This document shows positions 56,393 to 64,000 of a DNA stretch of 64,000 nt, in pieces. The translations under genes and the position numbers were made by a program. The notes below the pieces were generated by a model. That model had not been told where the DNA came from. It saw only the letters and a program-made list of their open reading frames with translations, and searched no databases. Source of the stretch: Schizophyllum amplum (lineage: Eukaryota > Basidiomycota > Agaricomycetes > Agaricales > Schizophyllaceae); the NCBI GenBank assembly GCA_007026445.1, contig VDMD01000005.1:310001-374000 (forward strand). Direction: 5' to 3'. Numbering within the stretch: the stretch's first letter is position 1; every line of letters begins with the position of its first letter.

Positions 56393-58252
56393 ATGCCGCC
56401 TCCCCCTGTTCCCAGCGTGGACTGGTGCGAACGGGTGACTACCAGGTTCACTCGTGCGCACCGTGACCCCTCTGTTCCTCAGGAAGCTGTGCAGCCAGGT
56501 TTAGCCTTCCTGCTAGCGCAGCTGGATCTCGCAGCTGCCAACGTATCGGCCGAAATCGAACAGATTCACGCACAAGCCCTTGACTCTCATCGGCATGCCC
56601 TGCTCAACTACGCTGTTGCCGCCCCCGTTCGCCGCCTGTCAATACCCATCCTCCACAAGATCCTCTGGCTTTCCCTTCCCGATGGTTGGGATGATCACCC
56701 CGCTGGGCGCCTCCACCCTCCCTTCACACGCGTCTGCCACGTTTGGCGTACCATCGCCCTCAGCACGCCGCGACTTTGGACGCGCATTAAGGTTGACCTC
56801 GCGTCGAGTCCCATGATGCAATGGGGTGGACCCGTCATGGCGTACATCGAGCGCTCGGGCTGCGAGCCCTTGCACATCGCGTTCGATTTCGACATCTACA
56901 GCGCCGGCAGGAAGCTGAACCGCTACATATCCGCCACCGAGGCATCGACCCTCTTCAATCTGCATCATTCCGCTTGGGAAGCTCTCTGTTCCCAGGCCCA
57001 CCGCTGGGCATCCGCGTCTTTGAGCGCGGTACCGCTTTCTGCTTTCCAACAGGCGCCTCGCGTCCCATTCTCCCAACTCAGACAATTGCGCTGGGGCTTC
57101 AACCCGCGACCAGCGGGCGTGGGCGTGGACTACGATATCCCCCTTGCCTTTTTCGCAACAGCGGCCAACCTCTATGAATTTGTACTGCTCTATGTCACCG
57201 AGCCGCTACCGCCCACCCTTCCGCCGGCGTGGAGGCCGCTACGGATCGTCATCTGGGCGGGAACGCGGCGCCAGTATTTCAGATACTCCTGCCTTCCAAC
57301 GCTGCTCAAAAACGATCGGTGGCCGACGCTGGCGCCGGCCATGCACTTCCTGACGCAGGCGGGCAACTTCGTCGAGGATCTCCAGCTCTGCATCGCGGGG
57401 GACGCCGCATATGACTATCGGTCGTTCATGAACCGCTGCCGTAGCGTACCGCTCCCCGCGGTCAAGCGACTTAGACTGCTCGACGGCGCGTGCCGATTGG
57501 CGGATTGCTTTGACGCGCCTTCCATGCTCGAAGCCGACTTCGACTCGTGGGGCGAGCCGGAGCATGCACCGTTCGTCAAGGCGCGGGGCCAGGAACTGGG
57601 CGAATACTGGCTGCAGGAAGTCGACGGCCTGCTTTGCCGACCACCGACGCTGACGTTCCTGCGCCTCGCCCCGGACGGCTGCCGCGCCATGCCTGTCGAT
57701 GTGCGATGTTGCTTGTCGCAGGTGCCCACGCTCCAAGAGCTGGTCCTCGGTGACGCCTCGTTGAGTGACTTTACGCTCGCGAACGCCGCTATCGGGCTCC
57801 ACATTGTACACGCACTGACGCGCCGCGAGGACAACAGACTCTCGCAAGAGTTCCTGCCGTCCCTGCTGGGACTCACCATCCTCTTCGATCCACGCCACTG
57901 TATGGCGTGGAACTCGTCGGACTCTGCGAACGCGGAATCGCCGGAGTCGCGCAGGCTGTATTGCGCGTTGTGGAAGATGCTGGATTCAAGGCGAGCGGAT
58001 GAGGAGGCCGAGTTTGAATCGGTATGCGGGCTACGGGCATTCACGACGAACTCGTCCAAGTCGGACGCGTCTCACTGGTCAGGCGCTGTGAAATGGCCGT
58101 TACCGGAGCACCACGTCGGACAGCTCCCGTGTTTCATACGGGAATGGTCGCGCGAGGCCGAGGACGAGCTGGCAAAGGTATCCAATGAGGATCCTATCGA
58201 GGATTGGAAACCAGACCCCCATAGTGAGGACGATAGTGACGACGAAGAGTAG
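56393..58252 (+). CDS. F-box-like protein
   Basis: A single-exon gene of 619 aa, the usual form of the large F-box-like family in mushroom fungi. After a coiled-coil-prone N-terminus (AQLDLAAANVSAEIEQIHAQ), the F-box lies at about residues 78-130: PVRRLSIPILHKILWLSLPD, then CHVWRTIALSTPRLWTRI, the conserved third-helix pattern. The remainder has leucine-rich, irregular repeats without a defined motif, and the C-terminus is acidic (EDDSDDEE). Such proteins usually recruit substrates to SCF ubiquitin ligases; the target is unknown. ATG at 56393 is the first in frame. A later Met is not favoured because the N-terminal coiled segment is conserved in style. Confidence 0.85.
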   Translation: MPPPPVPSVDWCERVTTRFTRAHRDPSVPQEAVQPGLAFLLAQLDLAAANVSAEIEQIHAQALDSHRHALLNYAVAAPVRRLSIPILHKILWLSLPDGWDDHPAGRLHPPFTRVCHVWRTIALSTPRLWTRIKVDLASSPMMQWGGPVMAYIERSGCEPLHIAFDFDIYSAGRKLNRYISATEASTLFNLHHSAWEALCSQAHRWASASLSAVPLSAFQQAPRVPFSQLRQLRWGFNPRPAGVGVDYDIPLAFFATAANLYEFVLLYVTEPLPPTLPPAWRPLRIVIWAGTRRQYFRYSCLPTLLKNDRWPTLAPAMHFLTQAGNFVEDLQLCIAGDAAYDYRSFMNRCRSVPLPAVKRLRLLDGACRLADCFDAPSMLEADFDSWGEPEHAPFVKARGQELGEYWLQEVDGLLCRPPTLTFLRLAPDGCRAMPVDVRCCLSQVPTLQELVLGDASLSDFTLANAAIGLHIVHALTRREDNRLSQEFLPSLLGLTILFDPRHCMAWNSSDSANAESPESRRLYCALWKMLDSRRADEEAEFESVCGLRAFTTNSSKSDASHWSGAVKWPLPEHHVGQLPCFIREWSREAEDELAKVSNEDPIEDWKPDPHSEDDSDDEE

Positions 58253-58426
58253 GCAATCGAATGACACTCGACCTGCCGTTACCTTGGCAGACCGTTACAA
58301 GGCATACATACACATAAATACCCTCGAGCTTCCGTAGTCAAACAAGATGTAAGCATAGAAGGCAAACGTTCCTGGGCGAGAAGTAAAGAAAAGCAGAAGC
58401 ACAGAAGTGAGCGGGTAAGGTGGGTA

Positions 58427-59530
58427 TTAAGAGAGGATCTGGGAGAAAGCGTTAGCACTTATTACAACAACGTCAACTGAGTACTCACGGCTAGGAGGAC
58501 AATGGCAACAACGACAACGAGAATGAACATCAAGCATGCAGCCCGTCTGCCTGCCTTCCTCTGATACTCAGCGGCAGTGGTGAGCTCCTGGGCCGCCCCA
58601 CCGGTATCAACGGCCACAGACGATATGTTAGACTCTATGTTATCTACGATTGCACGTTATATCAGTGCCGAAAGAGCCACCACATAGACGCAACACTCAC
58701 CCAACATCTGCCCCTGGTCCGCAACGAGGTGTCCAAGGTCATTGAAGATCTCTGCAAGCTCGTGTATGCCCGTCTCGATCTCGCGAATCTCCGCCTCACG
58801 CTCCTGGATGAGAGACTCCTGGTACGCGAGCTCATGCGGCGAAAGTTGCGGCTGCAGGAGCTGGGTTTGGGTTTGCTGTTGACGCGGGGACGATGAAGTA
58901 GCTGCGTCTGAGCTGTAGTAGCAGCGTGGGAATATCGGCAGTCAGCGCGTAGCAACGCTATCCTGGCTGTGGCTACGCACGACTCGTCTTCGATGGCATG
59001 CTTGACGCCCTCCACGACATTGCGCTGGCGCTCTGCGCTGACTTGCTGAGCGCGCTGGAAGCCAACCATCGCCTGCTGCATGTCATGGGTGGTCTTCTGT
59101 AGTGGCGTCTTCCGATGTGGCTGGAGGCGGGAGATCAGCTATTGTACCCTTGCCTGTGCGCAAGTCACACACCAGTTCCGCTTGCAAAACAGTCAACTTC
59201 TTAAGGTCCTCTGATGCGCGCTTCACCATCGAACGCGTCGACTCCGTGAGGTCGTGTCTGGAGGGTGGGGATCGCGTGAGTCGAGGAGCCCGCAGCCACA
59301 GCGATCTACGGAGCCACTGACAATCTCTTGCGTAGGGTAGCAGAGTCCTTGGGTGTCCCCAGGCAATCCACAAGCTTGTAAATGCCCTGCACGTTCGCGT
59401 TCATCTTGAACACCTGGAGGGAGAGGGATGACTGGAGATCCAGAAATGCGGAGTCCTCGCGCGACTGGGGCGCGCTGGCATTGTTGAGGCGCTGCGGGGA
59501 ATCGCCCGTCTCTATGTCGGCAAAGCTCAT
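58427..59530 (-). CDS. Pep12/syntaxin-7-type Qa-SNARE
   Basis: Endosomal t-SNARE. Exons: 59530-59322, 59257 to about 59173, then blocks to TAA at 58429-58427. Joins such as KRL+HDLTESTRSMVKRA restore the Habc domain (FLDLQSSLSLQVFKMNANVQGIYKLVDCLGT, cut here into its known helices around residues 25-75). A spacer with a Gln-rich tract (RQQQTQTQLLQPQL) leads into the SNARE helix (REAEIREIETGIHELAEIF, DLGHLVADQGQML, DNIESNISSV). The protein ends with a basic stop-transfer RKAGRRAAC and one hydrophobic membrane anchor (MFILVVVVAIVLL), final residues ILS. The Q in VADQGQ is consistent with the zero layer of Qa-SNAREs. The gene is intact by phase; length is about 300 aa, as usual for the family. 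Confidence 0.88.
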
Positions 59531-59851
59531 GGCAGGTGAGTACGCTCAAGTGTGGCGCACGCTCGCTGAGAACGATGAGGTCGGGAACAAAAAGGAAATT
59601 GCCTCTTGCGGAGGCGCGGTCCGGATCTGGGTCCTGGATGACGTCACGCACTGGACGACAGTCGGCCTTGGGCAACTTGGGTGGCACTGACCACGACTCA
59701 CAAGCCACGACGCCGTGTCGAGACTAGGTCAGCCGACCGCACTTAGACGCAAGTTCCACTAGACCACATTCATAGAGACCATGCTCAATTGTTACAACAC
59801 GTATAGGTACAGGTAGTTCATTCCTTCTTGGACATAAGTATGTGGCGTATC
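59531..59851. other. Intergenic
   Basis: About 320 bp upstream of the SNARE gene and downstream of the oxygenase gene. No feature seen. Confidence 0.5.
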
Positions 59852-61546
59852 TCAAGCTGCAGCCTGAATCTCCTTGCCCTGCTGGGCCTTCAACACATTC
59901 GCCAGCTCCTGGTCATAGATCTTCTCCTGGTACCCCGGCAAGATCGTCGCCGTGTAGTGGCTTGGGTCGTTCTTGCGAGAGCGTTGCCACCCCTGTTTCT
60001 TGAACGTCCATTCTGCAGCACCGGTGCTCAGCGATCAAAAGAAAAAGTTAGAGAGACAGTATAGCTCACCCTCCATGGTCGGTACCGGGTTGCCGCTCTT
60101 CTCGAACTCGTTCTGCGTGTAGCCCTCACGCTGGAGAACGGGCGACTCGGTGACGGTGTTCAGCTGGATGTGGTTGTGCGGCCTGGCATGTGGTGAGTGA
60201 ATGTGTAGGAGGAAAGTTGCAGTGACTAACCGGGAGAAATAAAGGAGGCCGAGGCGGTCGACATGCTGCTGGTCCTTGGGCGGCACTGTGACCCTGAGAA
60301 GCCATGTCAACAAAGACGATGCATTACAATACTAGTACGCCCACCTGTGAATTGTGCTCCTCACGTAGCCACCAGTAAGGAACGACAGCGCGTCGCACGA
60401 GTTGACGGTGATCGTCGCGTCCTGGGGCTTCACCCACTTCCACTCGTCCGTCAACGGGTCGCGGATCTGCAGCGCAGCGACCGGCTGGCGGAACAGGAGA
60501 GTGAAGCTGCCGAGGTCTGGGCGGGCATAGTATGAGTACTTGGCTTCCATTTGCATTGCGCGAGTAGCTCACCGGTGTGCCCATAGCTCCAGTTCTTGAT
60601 CTTGGCGTTCTCCTCCGCCGACCGCTTGCCATACTTCATGTAGCGGAAATGGTCCTTGAGATTATGGTGAGCTTGATATACTGGAGTGTATGGACTACCA
60701 GCTCACCTCGCTCTTGATGGGGTACGAATGGATTTTGGTGAAGTAGTCCTCAGGCAATTCCAAAGCGATAGCAAGAAGCGCGTAAAGCGGGTCCAGCACC
60801 TTCGAGTGCAAAGCCTGTCCCGCGTACGTAAGTAGTAGGCGAGAATGGTGACCGTGCGATGCACACCTTCGCGAAGTCCTCAATTTCCGGAAGACGCTCC
60901 TGAATGACGGAGTGGTGATCATGCTTGAAGTCGCCGTTGAATTCTATCACAGGATAAGGATCCAAAGCATACGTCCATTGCTGACAAGGACATACTGGGG
61001 ATGTTGTAAATCTCTGTCTTGTCGCGGATTCCACTCTCTGGGTCAATGCTGCGGGGCTCTGCGTCAGAAATGCAGCTCGTTGGCAGATTTTAACAAAGTA
61101 CTCACACGCGACGCCCAGCCGGAATATATCCATTGAACTGGCCTTGCTCTATGGAATCAATGAGCACCAGCCAAAGCTGCTGAGACGTCCGTACTTACCC
61201 AAGCCATCCGGCGTGTACTTCGATTTCTCCTCGAGGGGAAGCTCGTAGAACTGCTTGCCAAGCGCGAACTGACGGTTGACCTTCTCCTGCGGGATGTCAA
61301 AGCCCTTCACGTAGAAGAAGCCCTTCTCGCGGATGGCCTTGATCAGTGTCTTGGCGGCCTCCTGCTTGCCCTCCGGGGTGTCATAGTTGGTGAGGTCGAC
61401 GGTGACGAGTTCAGCCCAGTCGAGATTCTCCTGCAGGTGAAGGGTGAGTGGTCAATGCATTGATGATGGCTAATGTGCAGAGCGGTGCGTACCTTCGTCT
61501 CGGGGACGTGGTCATAGGAACCGAGGGGCGGTACGGCGACGGGCAT
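59852..61546 (-). CDS. 2-oxoglutarate/Fe(II)-dependent oxygenase (isopenicillin-N-synthase-like)
   Basis: ATG at 61546 (MPVAVPPLGSYDHVPETK), then an intron and the DIOX_N domain (LVTVDLTNYDT, KAIREKGFFYVKGFDI). The middle has FNGYIPAGRRV and FKHDHHSVIQERLPEI. The jelly-roll core has YMKYGKRSAEEN, GHTDLGSFTLLFRQPV, which holds the HxD iron ligands, and RSTIHRV, supplying the third iron ligand His. RLGLLYFSR gives the RxS 2-oxoglutarate clamp. The C-terminus ends VLKAQQGKEIQAAA with stop at 59854-59852. About nine exons with 50-60-nt introns. The enzyme oxidises an unknown small molecule with O2 and 2-oxoglutarate. No biosynthetic neighbours are nearby, so this looks like a stand-alone gene. 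Confidence 0.85.
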
Positions 61547-62743
61547 TGTTGTAGTAACGGCGGGTGAGTTGGGCTCAGGTAGGCTTGATGTAGTATAGAA
61601 CGTGCAGGCTTATATAGCATAGCACGGTCGATGGGAGCGACAGACCGCGGAGTGACTGGTTCGGCTATAGAGTGACAAAACAAGTGTCCTTCCCGGTCAG
61701 TTGATAATGCATCATACTCCTATCGCTGCTAGAGCAAGCAGCTGGCAATCACACCATAGCACCTCACGATGGCGGAAATAGCGTGTTCCTGCGAGCGCTT
61801 ACAGAAACACGAGTGAAGGAAGAGCGGAGCGGGGTGCATTGTGCTGAAGGTGTCCGAATCGCAATCCAATTCGAAACGGAGCAGGAGGACTTCACTTCGA
61901 GGTCACTCGAGTAGACAATGGGTCTTCTAGATACGCAAGTGAGTGTCAAGGGATCTGGCGGCCGGCAGAATCTCATCAACGAGGGTGGCGGTCGTGGATC
62001 CGGGCGCGCAGCAATGAGTACAGAGAGGGGTTTGTCATTTGGCGGGCTGAAGATAGGCAAGATGTCATGGGATAGTGGGGCTGTACAGAGGAAAGGGGGA
62101 GTCAAGCTAGAGGAAGTAAGGTAAGCGGCAGGCGATGGTGGAAGTTGAACATTGCGAAAGTCCGGACGTCGCGTCATCATGGTCGGCCGGCCGGAATCGC
62201 CGGCGTGAGAATTTCAATGCCCTTGTTCTCTTTCGGTCAATCAACTAGTGACGCGACGGTTCTCCATTCACACCTTGAGGCTCTTGCTATGATCTTGCGT
62301 ATACTCAGTATCAAGGAATCACGACGGCGACTTACATTGACAAGACTTGGGCTTTCCCAACCAGCAATAAGAGTCCTCTGCATCACGCAATTTGGGGAAG
62401 AGTCTACGAAGACGCGAACGTCACTTGCGGCGCCCTGCTCTCATTCTGGCGGCCCAAAGTATCAACCCACAAGCATCTTATCTGGCTTTAACGTCGCCTG
62501 ACTGTCCGTGGCGCCACGGCGAAGTTGCCCTTCTAAGAGGTTGACGCCATACTGCATAGAAATGTACGCCTATGTGCACTCACCGCGCGTGCTTCTCCTA
62601 GTGCAAAATAAGCGGCTGTCCCTGGTTGGTCTACCTGTGGGGCAAGTGACGACTTGTACATCGTTGCTTATATGCTGTAATTCACCACACGCATTCTCTC
62701 GAGTTGTCTTCCGGACGATCCTGCCACCGGACGACCTGCCGCG
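61547..62743. other. Intergenic, divergent promoters
   Basis: About 1.2 kb between the starts of the oxygenase (minus) and the MFS transporter (plus). A purine-rich stretch near 61890-62120 contains a plus-strand frame of 68 codons with splice-like GTGAGT, but no motif or homology was recognised. Confidence 0.45.
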
Positions 62744-64000
62744 ATGTCTTCTGTGAGCAGTGCCAGCGAGCTGAAGCCGAAGCGCCCGTGGACTAGCTAT
62801 GTCTGGTGAGTGACCCGCTCATAACTGTTTGACAGGCGCCTAATTTCTGTTGGCAGGGATACCTGGGACAAGCCTCCGGAGGAGCGTCGCTTCCTGTTCA
62901 AGCTCGACTGCTGCCTCTTGACATACGCCGCCCTGTCTTACTTCAGCAAATAAGTCGCCATTATCTGCATGTTCCAGCTGCTGCTTACTGTTAGTCTCCG
63001 ATTACGTACCTCGATCAGCAGAACATCACGGTCAGTCCGCCGATTCTCGAACCGTGTTTTGGTCACTAATCTTGGCCTTCAGAACGCCTACGTGTCGGGT
63101 ATGAAGGAGGAGTGAGTCTCCATTGATCTGTTCCGCGAAGAGCTAATCGACTGACCGCTGAGTACTGTAGCCTGAATCTGTAAGCAGCCCCGCCCTCCCT
63201 GTACATCAACTAGAAACTGCACTATAGCGTCGGCAACGACCTGAACTACATCACGACGGCGTGGACGTGCGGATATGTCATAGGCCAAATCCCATCTAAG
63301 TGTGTTCATATTCTACGCCGATCTTTGCTGCCACTCAATTCGCCTACTACAGCATGCTGATCACCCGCGTTCGGCCATCCATCTGGGCGAGTCTGGTCCC
63401 GCACGCATATAATGCCAGAAATCTGACCTCTGGCAGATACCAGCAATGGAACTCATCTGGAGCGCATTCACCATGATTTTGGCGACCACAAAGAACTTCA
63501 GTAGCGTCGTTGCGCTACGCTTCTTCGTCGGTGCGTTTTGACGCGTTACTATGTGGCGTCCTTGAGACTCACATTACCTGTCAAGGCCTCGCCGAATCTA
63601 CCTTCTACCCTGCTATTCAATACGTGATCGGCAGCTGGTATAAGGGCGACGAGCTTGCCAAGCGCGCCTGCATTTTCCACGCGAGTGGTCTACCTCTGTG
63701 AATAGTTTTGTATATGCTGACGCACTGCCTAGACTGCTAGCGCTATTGGTCCGATGTTCAGCGGCTTCCTGCAGACGGTCAGCCGCCTCAATCACGCGAA
63801 AACCACTGTGCTAACGGCATGATTTGTAGGGTGCATACAACGGGCTTAACGGTGTACACGGCCTGCCTGGTTGGAAGTGTATGTCCCATGTTATCTCGCC
63901 AGCGATATGGCTTGACGCCTTATACAGGGTTGTTCATAATCGACGGCCTGATAACGGTGCCCATCGCGCTGTTAGGATTCCTCATCATGCCAGGTCTATT
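62744..64000 (+). CDS. MFS transporter, allantoate/pantothenate permease (Dal5-like) type, 3' end beyond window
   Basis: ATG at 62744 (MSSVSSASELKPKRPWTSYV). Exons by phase: 62744-62805, 62857-62949, 63006-63030, 63083-63111, 63171-63179, 63228-63299, 63353-63386, 63437-63530, 63586-63697, 63741-63777, 63830-63878, then 63928 onward. The product shows family hallmarks: EERRFLFKLD before TM1, YLDQQNITNAYVSGMKEDL, GYVIGQIPSN, TRVRPSIWIPAMELIWS, RFFVGLAESTFYPAIQYVI, SWYKGDELAKRA, PGWKWLFIIDG. These are plasma-membrane proton symporters for allantoate, vitamins or other small anions; the substrate is unknown here. Intron 2 has AT...AC ends and intron 7 a GC donor; exon 5 is only 9 nt. The gene is truncated by the window. 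Confidence 0.88.
62950..63005 (+). other. Putative AT-AC intron of the MFS gene
   Basis: 56 nt beginning ATAAGTC and ending GATTAC. Its removal yields the conserved family sequence YFSK-YLDQQNI in frame. An internal CTTAC at 62982-62986 could serve as branch site. The donor resembles a normal GTAAGT with G1 changed to A, and the acceptor a TAG/CAG with the last G changed to C. Confidence 0.6.

Noticed and set aside
61764..62180. 138-codon Pro/Ser-rich frame on the minus strand
   Set aside because: It lies in a divergent promoter region, with biased composition and no motifs.
63698..63740. Second broken splice site in the MFS gene (donor at 63688)
   Set aside because: Using the donor GTGAAT at 63698 and the acceptor TAG at 63738-63740 gives an in-phase join into AIGPMFSG, so no defect needs to be assumed.

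Overview
The window is nuclear DNA of a filamentous basidiomycete, most likely an Agaricomycete of the polypore type. Genes are intron-dense, with mostly 47-60 nt GT-AG introns carrying CTNAC/CTGAC branch sites and splitting codons. F-box-like and Zn2Cys6 regulators are present, and the transposon load (hAT, Helitron with a fused protease-like tail, Tad-like LINE, fold-back elements) is of a type familiar from mushroom-forming fungi. The order-level guess is inference; a basidiomycete fungus is well supported.

Left half (1-36 kb) is an accessory, transposon-rich region. A hAT transposase gene runs off the left edge (1-2899, minus). A disordered hypothetical host gene starts at 5513 and ends at 17378. 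It has been opened twice: by a 5.9 kb fold-back element with TTAA target duplications sitting in an intron (6270-12169), and by a 3.3 kb fold-back element inserted in an exon inside a 12-bp palindromic target (13758-17063). A Harbinger-type MITE (10120-10589) is nested in the first. Next comes a Helitron: one reading frame of about 2,750 codons (17925-26177, Rep + Pif1-like helicase + cysteine-protease-like tail) cut by a single in-frame TGA, followed by a 728-aa unrecognised gene on the opposite strand. A Tad-like LINE (30282 to about 35910, minus) carries one frameshift in each ORF, and a second copy of only its last ~106 bp lies 1.2 kb away.

Right half (37-64 kb) is a conserved housekeeping block: clathrin heavy chain (18 exons, 1,677 aa), a PQ-loop membrane protein of the ANY1/PQLC type, a Zn2Cys6 transcription factor, a GroES-like zinc alcohol dehydrogenase that looks broken by a small deletion, L-serine dehydratase (iron-sulfur type), an F-box-like protein, a Pep12/syntaxin-7-type SNARE, a 2-oxoglutarate/Fe(II) oxygenase, and the 5' two-thirds of an allantoate-permease-type MFS transporter. 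Clathrin and the Pep12-type SNARE both act in Golgi-endosome traffic, but there is no sign of a co-regulated cluster; the genes look like ordinary neighbours.

The most interesting observations are: a putative AT-AC intron in the MFS gene; two GC-AG introns; a 9-nt microexon; the reconstructable empty sites of the two fold-back insertions in one gene; large perfect hairpins in the core of the second fold-back; and a Helitron that is one nonsense codon away from an intact RepHel frame. No tRNA, rRNA or CRISPR array was seen.
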